NCBI RefSeq assembly: GCF_014773435.2
Contig: NZ_JACXAG020000004.1
Span: 124,001-188,000, forward strand
Source: Polycladospora coralii
Lineage (GTDB): Bacteria > Bacillota > Bacilli > Thermoactinomycetales > Thermoactinomycetaceae
Direction of reading: 5' to 3'
DNA: 64,000 nucleotides
Under the pieces are notes generated by a model. It made no database searches, was not told the DNA's origin, and saw only the letters and a program-made list of their open reading frames with translations. Positions 7,491 through 16,772 of the stretch are shown in pieces. Position numbers and translations under genes: made by a program. Within the stretch, counting starts at the first letter, position 1, and the number at the start of each line of letters is the position of its first letter.

Positions 7491-8747
7491 TTATGGAGAG
7501 TATAGCCGTTTCTTTCGCAAAAGGAGACGTGAATGGCCATTTTTCCCGCGTAAATGTTGCGGGTTTTCAATAAGATGGTAAGAGAAAAAAATTGCAATCA
7601 GAAGTATCGTTGCATTTCCGATAAATAATAACTTTGGAGAAGAAATCAGAGCGCCATAAATGGGAGGTCCGAGAGCTACACCAAGAAAACGAACACTACC
7701 ATACAAGGAGGTTATGATGCCACGTTCTTGTAATCCAATTGCTGAGGTTATCATCGTGTTCAGGCATGGGAGTACGAGGCCGCTTCCTAGACCCATAAGG
7801 GCTGTTATGCTAAGTAGAAGATACAATTTCGTAAACCAAGGAAGTAGTAACAATGATAAAGCGATAACCCCAAGTCCTCCGATAATGAATCGTTTTGTGA
7901 GAAAGGCAGAATGACCGATTTGCTTACCTGTCCAATAAGAGACCGCTGATAAACTTAAAAGAGGGATGGATAAATAGATCCCTTTCCCTACACCCACAAG
8001 ATGAAATGTTTTTTCTAGATAATCGGATATATAAAAAAGAACACCAAATAAGGAAAAAAGCACTATTGAACCCGAGGCAAAGGAGATAAATAACCACCTA
8101 CCGTGAACCCGAAATATTTTTTTTATATTCTTTTTGTACTGATGCAGTGGTAATCCTTGCGTATGTATACTCTCTTCTATTTGATACCATAGCAACAAAA
8201 TAATAGGGAGTGTCAGGATTGGAAAAAGAAAAAACATGGCATACCAACTGATCAGACCCAAAATAGATCCCAATATAGGACTAAGTACTTTCCCCATTGC
8301 ATTTGCAGCTTCAATGATGCCTAATGCTTCACTTCGTTTTTCTTGTTGATAGAGATCACTAGTTAGAACCATAGCGATCGGAGCTGTACCAGCGGCACCA
8401 ATTCCTTGTAAAATGCGTGAAAGAAGAATGGCGATATAAGATCCATCCCCCCAGATCGAAGCGAGACCTGCGAGAAGTCCACCTGCTCCATATAGGAGCA
8501 AACCTACCGCAATCACTTTTTTTCTCCCAATGCGATCAGATAATATCCCAGCAAGGGGTATCGTTATCGCTGCAGGTATAGAGAAAAGTGTGATCAATAA
8601 ACTGACTTGGAAAGGTGATACTTGTAAAGTGCGACTAATAGCTGGTAATACGGGGATCAGCATGGAGTTCCCTAGTACCATGATCACCGGAACGGAACTC
8701 AGAATGGCTAATGTTCGAGCAGTAGGTGTTTGTTGTTGCGTTTTCAT
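7491..8747 (-). CDS. Major facilitator superfamily exporter
   Basis: 418 residues, about 12 hydrophobic segments. The MFS motif A, GILSDRIGRKKV, is at about 67-78. Another signature, RILQGIGAAGTAPIAMVL, occurs in helix 4, and a motif-C-like Gly-rich stretch (GKVLSPILGSILG) in helix 5 is typical of drug/H+ antiporters. Start ATG follows AGGAGATGAGATGAA. It is upstream of and probably cotranscribed with the phosphosulfolactate synthase-like gene; a YitG-type exporter is also near the homologous gene in B. subtilis. Export of a sulfonate or a toxic compound is possible, but the substrate is not visible in the sequence. Confidence 0.85.
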   Translation of the reverse strand: MKTQQQTPTARTLAILSSVPVIMVLGNSMLIPVLPAISRTLQVSPFQVSLLITLFSIPAAITIPLAGILSDRIGRKKVIAVGLLLYGAGGLLAGLASIWGDGSYIAILLSRILQGIGAAGTAPIAMVLTSDLYQQEKRSEALGIIEAANAMGKVLSPILGSILGLISWYAMFFLFPILTLPIILLLWYQIEESIHTQGLPLHQYKKNIKKIFRVHGRWLFISFASGSIVLFSLFGVLFYISDYLEKTFHLVGVGKGIYLSIPLLSLSAVSYWTGKQIGHSAFLTKRFIIGGLGVIALSLLLLPWFTKLYLLLSITALMGLGSGLVLPCLNTMITSAIGLQERGIITSLYGSVRFLGVALGPPIYGALISSPKLLFIGNATILLIAIFFSYHLIENPQHLRGKNGHSRLLLRKKRLYSP

Positions 8748-8888
8748 TTCATCTCATCTCCTATTCACCGCTTAGAAGTAGTCTTTCACAAATTGCCCAA
8801 TGTTATCTCCAAAATGTCATCGTATGGAAAAACAAATTGCGGTCACACTAACAGATAAATTGAGCAGCTTTGAAAGGAGTTTTTGAAG

Positions 8889-9305
8889 ATGTTTGAGGAG
8901 TTAAGGAGAGAGCTATCGTATGTCAGAGGGTTGCTGGAAGGACAATCTAATGATCGATCGGTCGATAGTAAAGTCGTACATCGCTTAATCGATGTATTAG
9001 ACGAAGTGATTTTATCCGCAAAACAAACTACATTACGTCAAGATGAGCTCGAAGAATATGTAGAAGCAATTGATGAAGATCTAAATGATGTGGAACTTCT
9101 TATATATGATGATGAATTAGATGATGGTCTTGATTTTGTATGCCCAGAGTGTGGTGAAGATGTCTCCATTGATTTCGATGACATGGAGGATGATTCAATT
9201 GAACTGCTCTGCCCCAAATGTCACACCGTTTTAAAGATAGAAGATGTATCAAATGCTCTTGACGAAGATAACGTATTAGAGGCAGAAGATGAAGTAATCA
9301 TGTAA
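8889..9305 (+). CDS. Zinc-ribbon protein (CD1247 N-terminal-domain family)
   Basis: 138 residues from the ATG at 8889, 9 nt after AGGAG. The N-terminal helical part (about 1-70) is acidic and starts MFEELRRELSYVRGLLEG. A zinc-ribbon with two CxxC knuckles follows (CPECGED and CPKCHTV, about 85-117) and the tail is very acidic. Proteins of this type are widely conserved next to the spoIIIA operon in spore formers. The function is unknown; nucleic-acid or protein binding is only a guess. It has its own terminator, so it is not part of the spoIIIA transcript. Confidence 0.75.
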   Translation: MFEELRRELSYVRGLLEGQSNDRSVDSKVVHRLIDVLDEVILSAKQTTLRQDELEEYVEAIDEDLNDVELLIYDDELDDGLDFVCPECGEDVSIDFDDMEDDSIELLCPKCHTVLKIEDVSNALDEDNVLEAEDEVIM

Positions 9306-9308
9306 TTC

Positions 9309-9338
9309 AGCCCCCCTTTTCATATCGAAAGGGGGGCT
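9309..9338. terminator. Terminator between the zinc-ribbon gene and spoIIIAA
   Basis: An 11-bp perfect stem AGCCCCCCTTT / AAAGGGGGGCT with an 8-nt loop, four bases after the stop at 9305; followed by TCTAAATT only, so the U-run is weak. Confidence 0.7.
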
Positions 9339-9352
9339 TCTAAATTAGCTTG

Positions 9353-9380
9353 TCATATTTGATGGACTAGGTCATATAGA
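9353..9380 (+). promoter_or_regulatory. Candidate sigma-E promoter of the spoIIIA operon
   Basis: TCATATT (9353-9359) is a perfect fit to the sigma-E -35 KMATATT. After a 13-nt spacer comes CATATAGA (9373-9380), a partial fit to the -10 CATACAMT. It lies 40 nt before spoIIIAA, where the B. subtilis operon is known to have a sigma-E promoter. Confidence 0.6.
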
Positions 9381-9419
9381 TGAAATTAAAAAGAAGTAGG
9401 CTTTGACAGGAGGTGCTCC

Positions 9420-10394
9420 ATGTCATTAAAGGAAATTTATCAGGTCCTACCCCCCATATTGCGTGAGCAAATTCAATCTTTACCTAGGACCATTCAGGAA
9501 AGTTTAGAAGAGATTCGTGTTCGCCAATCGCGTCCACTAGAAGTGATTACATCAGAACAAAATTGGTTTGTTAATGCGAATTGTCAATTAAGTGCACAAC
9601 CGCAAAATCCAATTATTCCCACAAAGGAAGATTGTAGTCAAATGGTTAATCTCATTAGCCGACATTCTCTGTATGCCTTAGAGGAAGAACTTAGAATGGG
9701 TTTTATTACCGTAGAGGGTGGTCATCGCATTGGGATTGTGGGAAAAGTAACCATTGAAGGAGGGAAAGTAAAAATAATTCGTGATTTGACTGGATTTAAT
9801 ATTCGAATTGCGAAACAAATCAAAGGTGTTGGAGAAGGATTAATTCCTTTTATTTTTACATCTGCGACCATCCACAACACACTTATCGTCTCGCCACCAC
9901 AATGTGGAAAAACGACTTTGTTACGTGATTTAACCCGTATTGCGAGTACGGGAAGTGATGTCCATCGTGCCGTAAAGGTAGGTTTAGTAGATGAACGCTC
10001 AGAGATTGCAGGTTCTATTCATGGTGTACCACAGTTAGATATAGGGGTTAGAACAGATGTTCTGGACGCGTGTCCCAAAGCAGAAGGAATGATGATGATG
10101 ATCCGATCGATGTCTCCAGAAGTTCTGGTTTTTGATGAGATTGGACGCGTAGAAGATCGGGAAGCGATTCAAGAAGCGATTTTTGCAGGGGTGAAAATTT
10201 TTACGACTGTACATGGCCAATCAATCGAAGAAATTCAAAAGAGACCCTTACTTGCACAGCTACTAGCAGACAAAGCTTTCACACGTATTATTATCTTAAA
10301 TCGGGGTAAGGGACCGGGAACGATCGTTGCAATCTATGATGAATCATTACGAAGTATACGGTTAAATGGTGCTGTGGGGATGACCCTGTTATGA
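9420..10394 (+). CDS. spoIIIAA: Stage III sporulation protein AA (secretion-type ATPase)
   Basis: 324 residues. It is the cytoplasmic ATPase of the SpoIIIA-SpoIIQ channel that links mother cell and forespore, related to type II/IV secretion ATPases. Walker A is PPQCGKTT (about 159-166), and Walker B is VLVFDEIG (DE at 239-240). An Arg- and Gly-rich stretch around 200-232 and the segment TTVHG (about 263-267) are family-typical. Start ATG is 7 nt after GGAGGTGC. The stop overlaps the spoIIIAB start (ATGA), so translation is coupled. Expression should be in the mother cell from the sigma-E promoter upstream. Confidence 0.97.
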   Translation: MSLKEIYQVLPPILREQIQSLPRTIQESLEEIRVRQSRPLEVITSEQNWFVNANCQLSAQPQNPIIPTKEDCSQMVNLISRHSLYALEEELRMGFITVEGGHRIGIVGKVTIEGGKVKIIRDLTGFNIRIAKQIKGVGEGLIPFIFTSATIHNTLIVSPPQCGKTTLLRDLTRIASTGSDVHRAVKVGLVDERSEIAGSIHGVPQLDIGVRTDVLDACPKAEGMMMMIRSMSPEVLVFDEIGRVEDREAIQEAIFAGVKIFTTVHGQSIEEIQKRPLLAQLLADKAFTRIIILNRGKGPGTIVAIYDESLRSIRLNGAVGMTLL

Positions 10395-10909
10395 TCAAAT
10401 GGATTGGAGCAATGCTTATTTTCGGTAGCTCTACGTGGATCGGTTTGCAACAAGCCAAACAATTGGCAAAGCGTCCATTGGAAATTCGACAACTTCGCAC
10501 CTGTTTATCTTTACTCGAAACCGATATCAGTTATGGGACCAAACCATTAGCTGATGCGTGCTTAGATATCGCTTCGCGAGAGGATCACCTGATATCCACC
10601 TTATTTGCGGAAATGAGTAAGTATTTAAGTGATCTTAACGGGCAATCAACTTTTACATGTATTCAAGCAGCGGTTGATCAAGTCTGGCCTGAAACGGTGA
10701 TGGGTTCCACAGAGAAAAGAATACTGCTCGATTTAGCGAAGGTATTAGGCGCATCGGATCGAGAGAACCAATTAAGCCATTTGACCATCGCGATCAAAAG
10801 TTTAGAGGCGCAAGAAGAACACGCCAAAGCAGAACAGCTAAGGTATAGCAAAATGTATCGAACCATCGGTGTGTTAGCAGGGACACTTATTATATTATTG
10901 ATGATTTAG
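10391..10909 (+). CDS. spoIIIAB: Stage III sporulation protein AB
   Basis: 172 residues with an N-terminal hydrophobic segment (about 1-20), a helical GspF-like domain, and a C-terminal membrane segment (about 152-172, IGVLAGTLIILLMI). SpoIIIAB is a membrane component of the mother-cell side of the feeding-tube complex. Family features are QLRTCLSLLETDISYG and LGASDRENQLSHL. It overlaps spoIIIAA by four bases. Confidence 0.95.
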   Translation: MIKWIGAMLIFGSSTWIGLQQAKQLAKRPLEIRQLRTCLSLLETDISYGTKPLADACLDIASREDHLISTLFAEMSKYLSDLNGQSTFTCIQAAVDQVWPETVMGSTEKRILLDLAKVLGASDRENQLSHLTIAIKSLEAQEEHAKAEQLRYSKMYRTIGVLAGTLIILLMI

Positions 10910-10927
10910 TAGGGTTGGGGGATCCGT

Positions 10928-11134
10928 ATGCCTTATCAATTAGATTCTGTTTTTCAAATTGCTGGAATTGGCATTATTGTAGCGATGATCCATACGATTT
11001 TAAAACAAATGGGAAAAGAAGATTTTGCGCATTGGGTAACGCTATTTGGATTTGGTGTCGTGTTGTTTATGGTAGCCATGTTATTACAAGATCTCTTTAA
11101 TACGATAAAAGATGTGTTCCTTTTCCGTACATGA
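10928..11134 (+). CDS. spoIIIAC: Stage III sporulation protein AC
   Basis: 68 residues with two transmembrane helices, the normal size for this small channel-complex protein. It begins MPYQLDSVFQIAGIG and has the family-type loop KQMGKEDFAHWVTLFGF between the two helices. A weak ribosome site (AGGGTTGGGGG) precedes the ATG. It lies inside the spoIIIA operon in the conserved order. Confidence 0.95.
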   Translation: MPYQLDSVFQIAGIGIIVAMIHTILKQMGKEDFAHWVTLFGFGVVLFMVAMLLQDLFNTIKDVFLFRT

Positions 11135-11149
11135 TAGGAGTTGATCCGC

Positions 11150-11539
11150 TTGGAAATCATCCAGGTGGTGGGATTAGGTTTGATTACAACTTTTCTTGTA
11201 TTAATTTTACAAGAAGAAAAACCAGTATTTGCTTTTATGCTGGCTACATTTGTTGGCATTACAATCTTCATTTCAATTGCAACACGATTAGGTGAAGTGA
11301 TTGGTGTGATCCAACACCTGGCTCAATTGGCACATGTCAATGATTTATTTATGGAAACCATTTTAAAAATCATTGGCATTTCGTATATTGCAGAGTTTGG
11401 TGCTCAAGTAACACGTGATGCAGGACAAGGTTCAATCGCTTCCAAAATCGAACTAGCTGGTAAAGTATTGATCATGGTTATGGCTATTCCGATTGTAACC
11501 ATTATTGTCGAAACAATCGTAAAAATACTACCTACGTGA
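11150..11539 (+). CDS. spoIIIAD: Stage III sporulation protein AD
   Basis: 129 residues with four hydrophobic segments. The start is the TTG at 11150, 9 nt after AGGAG; the TTG at 11141 abuts the ribosome site. This also gives the family N-terminus MEIIQVVGLGLITT. Further signatures are EEKPVFAFMLATFVGI and YIAEFGAQVTRDAGQGSIAS. It is a mother-cell membrane part of the SpoIIIA complex. Confidence 0.95.
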   Translation: MEIIQVVGLGLITTFLVLILQEEKPVFAFMLATFVGITIFISIATRLGEVIGVIQHLAQLAHVNDLFMETILKIIGISYIAEFGAQVTRDAGQGSIASKIELAGKVLIMVMAIPIVTIIVETIVKILPT

Positions 11540-11551
11540 GGTCGGGAGTGA

Positions 11552-12745
11552 ATGCGAAATTATGTAAGGATCCTCGCTTGTCTGCTCTTCTTATTTGCAT
11601 TTCCCATGACTGTACTGGGGATTGAAGGTGGAGAGCAGCCAGGAGAAGGCGTGACAGATCAGTTAATCCGTTCACAATTAAACGAGTTACAAACGGAGGA
11701 AGTAGAGACTTTTTGGAAGCAATTACAACACGATTATGGGCGTTATTTTGAAGGGGAGACACCGCAAAGTTTATTCGAACATTTATTATCGGACTCCAAT
11801 GAGTTAGATACAAGTGATGTTATGACAGCTTTTTTCAAGTATTTTGTGCATGAAGTACTATACAATGGCAAATTGCTCGGTACGATTTTAGTGTTGACCG
11901 TACTCAGTATGATTTTACAAACCTTACAAACTGCATTTGAAAATAATCAGATCAGTAAGGTAGCGTATGCGGTTGTGTTTATGGTCGTCATAATTTTAGC
12001 TGTAGATAGTTTTACAATTGCACTTGATGAAGCCAAATTAGCCATTAGTCGGATGAATAGTATCATGATGTCTCTTATTCCACTGATGCTTACTTTAATG
12101 GTGGCAATGGGGAATATCGGAAGTGTTTCCATGTTTCATCCCCTCATTGTGTTTATGATTCACATGATTACGACAGTGATTTATACATTTGTTTTTCCAT
12201 TATTGTTTATTTCAACCATTCTAAGTGTTGTCAGTAGTATGTCGGACAAGTATCAGGTGAATCAGCTGGCCTCTTTATTGCGAAAAATGGGCATTACGAT
12301 ACTTGGTGGATTATTAACCATCTTTTTAGGTGTGGTCTCGATACAAGGTGCAACGGCTGCCGCAACAGATGGTGTAACGATTCGTACTGCAAAATATATT
12401 ACTGGAAACTTTGTGCCGGTGATTGGACGAACGATATCAGATGCAGCGGATACAGTAGTGAGTGCATCGTTACTTGTGAAAAATACAATTGGACTGGCGG
12501 GATTATTGATTCTGTTATTGGCATGTGCTTTTCCAGCGATCAAAATTCTTTCACTTGCGTTCATTTACAATTTTTCGGCTGCGGTGATGCAACCGCTTGG
12601 TAATAGTCCCATTATCGAAAGCTTAAATGTGATAGGTAAAACATTTATATACATTTTTGCTGCACTGGCCATTGTTGGACTAATGTTTTTTTTAGCGATC
12701 ACAATGATTATTGCTGCCGGTAATATATCCGTCATGATGAGGTAG
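11552..12745 (+). CDS. spoIIIAE: Stage III sporulation protein AE
   Basis: 397 residues, the large multi-pass membrane protein of the complex. It has an N-terminal signal-like segment (1-24, ending VLGIEGG), an extracytoplasmic domain of about 75 residues, and then seven or eight hydrophobic segments. Family motifs are KLAISRMNSIMMSLIPLMLTL, DAADTVVSASLLVKN and IYNFSAAVMQPLGNSPI. ATG start after GGGAGTGA; spacing to spoIIIAD is 12 bases. Confidence 0.96.
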   Translation: MRNYVRILACLLFLFAFPMTVLGIEGGEQPGEGVTDQLIRSQLNELQTEEVETFWKQLQHDYGRYFEGETPQSLFEHLLSDSNELDTSDVMTAFFKYFVHEVLYNGKLLGTILVLTVLSMILQTLQTAFENNQISKVAYAVVFMVVIILAVDSFTIALDEAKLAISRMNSIMMSLIPLMLTLMVAMGNIGSVSMFHPLIVFMIHMITTVIYTFVFPLLFISTILSVVSSMSDKYQVNQLASLLRKMGITILGGLLTIFLGVVSIQGATAAATDGVTIRTAKYITGNFVPVIGRTISDAADTVVSASLLVKNTIGLAGLLILLLACAFPAIKILSLAFIYNFSAAVMQPLGNSPIIESLNVIGKTFIYIFAALAIVGLMFFLAITMIIAAGNISVMMR

Positions 12746-12754
12746 GGGATTTAG

Positions 12755-13405
12755 GTGATTAGCTGGTTAAGTGATTGGGTACAACAAATTGTATTGATCG
12801 TATTGATTGCGGGTTTTGTGGATCTTATTCTGCCGAATACAGCAATGGAAAGATATGTGAAGCTGGTTATGGGGCTACTCATCATACTTGCTATTTTATC
12901 TCCGCTTCTCGGTCTCTTAGGTAAGGAATATGATTTATCTGAGCTTGCCCTGCAACAAGAAAAAGAGAGTGGAGCCTTGGGCATGGATTCACTTCGTTTC
13001 ATTCAATCAAAAAGCGAGGAGTTAAAGAAAACACAAATGGAGCAAATTGATGAGCGAACCATAGAAACGATGAAAAGCATGATCCAACAACAACTTAAAC
13101 AACATTTTTCCATTCAAACGAGTGAGGTCGTTATAGCATTACATCAGAATGAACAACAAACAAAAGAAATTAAAAGTATTTATGTCATGATCACAGAACT
13201 GAAAGATGATGAGACACAGGTGAACCACATTGAGCCTGTTAAACCGATACAAATTGGCAAGGATACGTCACAGAAAGTAGAAGATGAACCAAGCGATGAG
13301 GTGAAAAAACAACTTGATGAGATTCAACATTACTTGATGCGCTATTGGGGCTTAAATCCTGAACAGGTCGTTGTAAAGCAAGACGGGAGTGAAGGAGGGA
13401 ACTAA
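12755..13405 (+). CDS. spoIIIAF: Stage III sporulation protein AF
   Basis: 216 residues. GTG start after TAGGGGATTTAG. Two N-terminal membrane helices (about 5-26 and 33-55) are followed by a soluble ring-building-motif-like domain (about 100-216) of the type shared with SpoIIIAG and SpoIIIAH; this can form rings in the intermembrane space. Family features are LILPNTAMERYVKLVMGLLI and the C-terminal HYLMRYWGLNPEQVVV. The stop is one base before the spoIIIAG start codon. Confidence 0.95.
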   Translation: MISWLSDWVQQIVLIVLIAGFVDLILPNTAMERYVKLVMGLLIILAILSPLLGLLGKEYDLSELALQQEKESGALGMDSLRFIQSKSEELKKTQMEQIDERTIETMKSMIQQQLKQHFSIQTSEVVIALHQNEQQTKEIKSIYVMITELKDDETQVNHIEPVKPIQIGKDTSQKVEDEPSDEVKKQLDEIQHYLMRYWGLNPEQVVVKQDGSEGGN

Positions 13406-13406
13406 T

Positions 13407-14021
13407 ATGTTTCAGCGTTTTTTTTCAAAAGATGAGAATCAAGGGCCAGGTGAAAAAAAAAAGAAAAAGCTTGGTTATCTTATCGTACTTGGATTCATAG
13501 GAATCTTAGTAATGGCTTTTCCCACTTTCATTGAAAAAAAAGATCATCTAAATGAGGGATTACAAGAGTTTCACACTGTGGAAGAAACAAAGGCAACTTC
13601 TGCAACCGGTTTAGAGCAAACGATGAAAGCTTATGAGGAAGATTATGAAAAAGAGCTATCTGACATCTTAACTAAAATTGTAGGGGTGGATGATGTTTCA
13701 GTTGTTATTAATTTAGATTCGACGGATGAAGAAGTTTATCAGATCGAGGTACAGGAATCTGAACAGGTCACAACTGAAACGGACAAAGCTGGAGGAAACC
13801 GGCAGATTACGCAACATACAAACGATAAAAAAACGGCTTACTATCGTTCGGATGATGGCGAAAAACCGGTTGTCATTAAACGATTAAAGCCTCATGTACG
13901 CGGTGTCCTTGTAGTCGCACGAGGAGTAGAGAACTTACAGGTAAAAGCAGCAGTAATCGAAGCCATTCAACGTACTTTAGAAGTCCCAATGCACCGAATT
14001 GCTGTTATGCCTAAGGGATAA
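13407..14021 (+). CDS. spoIIIAG: Stage III sporulation protein AG
   Basis: 204 residues from the ATG at 13407, 7 nt after AAGGAGGGA; the upstream in-frame GTG lies inside spoIIIAF without a ribosome site. It has an N-terminal basic cytoplasmic part, one transmembrane helix (about 22-44), then the ring-forming domain. ILTKIVGVDDVSVVINLDST and KPHVRGVLVVARGVENLQVKAAVIEAIQ are the typical stretches. SpoIIIAG forms a large ring in the channel. Confidence 0.96.
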   Translation: MFQRFFSKDENQGPGEKKKKKLGYLIVLGFIGILVMAFPTFIEKKDHLNEGLQEFHTVEETKATSATGLEQTMKAYEEDYEKELSDILTKIVGVDDVSVVINLDSTDEEVYQIEVQESEQVTTETDKAGGNRQITQHTNDKKTAYYRSDDGEKPVVIKRLKPHVRGVLVVARGVENLQVKAAVIEAIQRTLEVPMHRIAVMPKG

Positions 14022-14035
14022 GAGGAGGAATAAGC

Positions 14036-14608
14036 ATGTCAATGAATAAACAAACAGTATGGCTTGTATCCATGTTGACACTGATGGTTGTACTATCTGC
14101 TTATTATATGGTGACAGGACCTATTGAACCTACTAACCAGTTGGTTGAAGGAGAGGATTTAGCTACAAATGGTAGTGAGGTGAAAGTAGATATAAAACCT
14201 TTAGAGCAAGCAACAGAAGCGCCCACAGCACAAGAGGCAAATTTGCCAAAACAAAGTGGAGATGATTACTTTGTCGCTTACCAGTTACAACGAAATACAT
14301 TGAGACAAAAAATGACTGAAGAATATATGAATGTGTTAACCGATCCTAAAGCATCCAAGGAGCAGTTGGCAGAAGCGGAAGAAAAAATTGAACAATTGGT
14401 AAAAGTAGATAATGCAGAGTCTGTACTAGAAGAATTAATTCGTAAGGAAGGTTTTCCTGATGCAGTCGTGGTGAGTAACAACCCAAATGTCGATGTTGTG
14501 GTACAATCGAAAAAACTGAGTAATGAACAAGCTGTAAAGTTGATTACATTAGTCAAACAACAACTTAATGTTTCTTCTAACCAGATTTCCGTTACCTATC
14601 GGCAGTAG
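14036..14608 (+). CDS. spoIIIAH: Stage III sporulation protein AH
   Basis: 190 residues, last gene of the operon. One N-terminal membrane helix (about 7-24) is followed by a variable linker and the secretin-like ring domain (about 95-190, ending KLITLVKQQLNVSSNQISVTYRQ) that binds forespore SpoIIQ across the intermembrane space. The ribosome site AGGAGGAATAAGC and the ATG are clear. The operon ends here with a strong hairpin. Confidence 0.96.
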   Translation: MSMNKQTVWLVSMLTLMVVLSAYYMVTGPIEPTNQLVEGEDLATNGSEVKVDIKPLEQATEAPTAQEANLPKQSGDDYFVAYQLQRNTLRQKMTEEYMNVLTDPKASKEQLAEAEEKIEQLVKVDNAESVLEELIRKEGFPDAVVVSNNPNVDVVVQSKKLSNEQAVKLITLVKQQLNVSSNQISVTYRQ

Positions 14609-14610
14609 TT

Positions 14611-14648
14611 AAATGGTCCTTGCTAATCGCGGTTAGCAAGGACCATTT
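14611..14648. terminator. Bidirectional terminator between spoIIIAH and cadA
   Basis: A perfect 16-bp stem (14611-14626 with 14633-14648, 6-nt loop) with A/T runs at both feet lies between the convergent stops at 14608 and 14652. Confidence 0.9.
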
Positions 14649-14651
14649 TGT

Positions 14652-16772
14652 TTACGACTTAACGCGTAATAAACGCAAGGAGTTGAGGGCTACAATTAAG
14701 GTTGCGCCCATATCAGCAAAGACAGCCATCCATAGTGTGAGCCATCCCGGAATAATGAGTAGTAACGCCAAGATTTTGAGAGCCAGCGAAAAGGTTATGT
14801 TTTCTTTGATAATGCGAAGCGTTTTACGGCTCAAACGTATCGCATAAGGGAGTTTTTTTAGATCATCTCCCATCAAGGTAATGTCAGCAGTCTCAAGAGC
14901 AGTATCTGTTCCGGCTCCTCCCATAGCCATTCCGATGTTAGCTGAAGCGAGGGCAGGTGCATCGTTTACACCATCACCGATCATCGCCACATGCTTGCCT
15001 TCATCGCGCATCGCTTTGATACGGTCTAATTTGTCTTTAGGCAATAAATTTGCTTCCACTTGGCTGATGCCGATTTGCTGGGCGATGGCTTGTGCAGTGG
15101 CTTGATTATCACCTGTAAGCATGACTGTCGATGAAATGCCAAGCTTGGGTAATGCTTTCAGAACGGCTTTACTCTCCTCTCGAATTTCATCTGCAATCCC
15201 GATCATACTAAGCAACTTTTGGTCTGTCCCCAGTAGAACGACAGTTTTACCGTTTTGCTGTAAGGACAAAATCTGCTCTTTAACCACTTGATTGAGGTGC
15301 TGAGGCCATTTTTCCATAAATAAGGAAGGGCTACCGAGATAATAAACTACACCTTCAATGGTTGCGTGTACGCCTTTACCTGTGAGCGATTGGAACTGTT
15401 GTAGAGGATAGAATGCTACTTGTTCGGTCTGTGCCTTTCTTACAACAGCAGCTGCTAACGGATGTTGCGCGTTTTTTTCAATTGATGCGGCGATGCTAAG
15501 ATGGTGTTTCGCTTCCGTTTCCTCAAACGAGATGAAATCAGTGACAGCAGGTAATCCTTTTGTAAGTGTACCTGTTTTATCAAAGGCAATTGCATTGAGT
15601 AAACCCAACTGTTCCAGGTGTATCCCACCTTTAATGAGCACACCATTTTTGGCCGCATTACCGATTGCAGTGACGATGGCGATGGGCGTCGATATGACGA
15701 GTGCACATGGACATCCCACTACAAGCACCGCTAGTCCCCGATAGATCCAATCTTCCCAAGTGCCATTAAAAAAGAGAGGTGGGACGATCGCAATCAAAAT
15801 CCCCAAAATTAAAATCGCTGGGGTGTAGTACTTTGCAAATCGATCTACAAATGCCTGTGTAGGGGCTTTTTCTGCCTGCGCTTCTTCCACTAAGTAAATG
15901 ATTTTAGAAATGGTGTTATCAGAAACGTGCTTGGTTACTTCGATTTCTAGATAGCCTTCTTCGTTTAGCGTACCTGCAAAAACTTCATCCCCAATCTCTT
16001 TTGTGACGGGGATAGATTCACCTGTAATGGCAGCTTGGTTGATACTGGAGTGGCCCAGCCGAACGATGCCGTCCATGGCTATCTTTTGTCCGGGTTTCAC
16101 AAGCAGAATATCCCCAATTTCAATCTCATTTACGGCGATTTGCATTTCCGCTTGTCCACGACGAATCAGCGCTTCTTTGGGGGTTATATTCATGAGAGAA
16201 CGAATCGAATCACGCGCTTTATCCATAGAAAATGTTTCAAGCGCTTCACTGATCGCAAACAAAATGACGACAGTTGCCCCTTCTCCCCATTCACCGATTG
16301 CAGCGGCGCCTAGGACAGCAAGTGTCATGAGGGTGTTCATGTCAAATTCTAGCCGCACCAAATTTTTTATTCCTTTAAGAAATAGCTTTCCTCCACTTAG
16401 GAACATAGAAGTAAGGAAAAACAGAATAGAGAGTTGACTATTTTCAGAAAGCGTGATGCTTGTATAAAAACCGGTAAGTAGCAAAAGAATGGATGTAAGC
16501 AGGAACCAGTTACTTCTTTTCTTCCAGAATGGTAAGGAGGGCTTTTGTATAGGTCCTTGATCTGGTGTTAAGGTTAAATTTTCAAATTCTCCAGCTTTTT
16601 CTAGAGCGGAATGAGTAGCTGATCCATACACGGTTACTTTCGCTGCACCAAAATTTACTTTTGCGTCCGTAACACCAGGTACGGTTTTTAAGTTGTTTTC
16701 AAATTTTGTAGCACAACCAGCACAAGTAAAACCATGGACGCGAAACACTTGTTTCTGTTCAGTTTGAGACAT
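14652..16772 (-). CDS. cadA: Cd/Zn/Pb-translocating P1B-type ATPase
   Basis: 706 residues from the ATG at 16772, 9 nt after AAGGAGG. It exports soft divalent metals across the membrane with ATP. An N-terminal heavy-metal-associated domain has GFTCAGC (Cys pair near residue 15-18). Transmembrane helices follow, with the TGES actuator loop (AAITGESIPV), the CPC metal site (VVGCPCALVIS), the phosphorylation site DKTGTLTKG, the HP dipeptide in QHPLAAAV, and the hinge MIGDGVNDAPALASA. All catalytic residues are intact. It overlaps the upstream cadC reading frame by 14 bases, so translation is coupled. Exact specificity among Cd, Zn, Pb and Co is inferred only from the CPC site and the cadC partner. 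Confidence 0.95.
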   Translation of the reverse strand: MSQTEQKQVFRVHGFTCAGCATKFENNLKTVPGVTDAKVNFGAAKVTVYGSATHSALEKAGEFENLTLTPDQGPIQKPSLPFWKKRSNWFLLTSILLLLTGFYTSITLSENSQLSILFFLTSMFLSGGKLFLKGIKNLVRLEFDMNTLMTLAVLGAAAIGEWGEGATVVILFAISEALETFSMDKARDSIRSLMNITPKEALIRRGQAEMQIAVNEIEIGDILLVKPGQKIAMDGIVRLGHSSINQAAITGESIPVTKEIGDEVFAGTLNEEGYLEIEVTKHVSDNTISKIIYLVEEAQAEKAPTQAFVDRFAKYYTPAILILGILIAIVPPLFFNGTWEDWIYRGLAVLVVGCPCALVISTPIAIVTAIGNAAKNGVLIKGGIHLEQLGLLNAIAFDKTGTLTKGLPAVTDFISFEETEAKHHLSIAASIEKNAQHPLAAAVVRKAQTEQVAFYPLQQFQSLTGKGVHATIEGVVYYLGSPSLFMEKWPQHLNQVVKEQILSLQQNGKTVVLLGTDQKLLSMIGIADEIREESKAVLKALPKLGISSTVMLTGDNQATAQAIAQQIGISQVEANLLPKDKLDRIKAMRDEGKHVAMIGDGVNDAPALASANIGMAMGGAGTDTALETADITLMGDDLKKLPYAIRLSRKTLRIIKENITFSLALKILALLLIIPGWLTLWMAVFADMGATLIVALNSLRLLRVKS

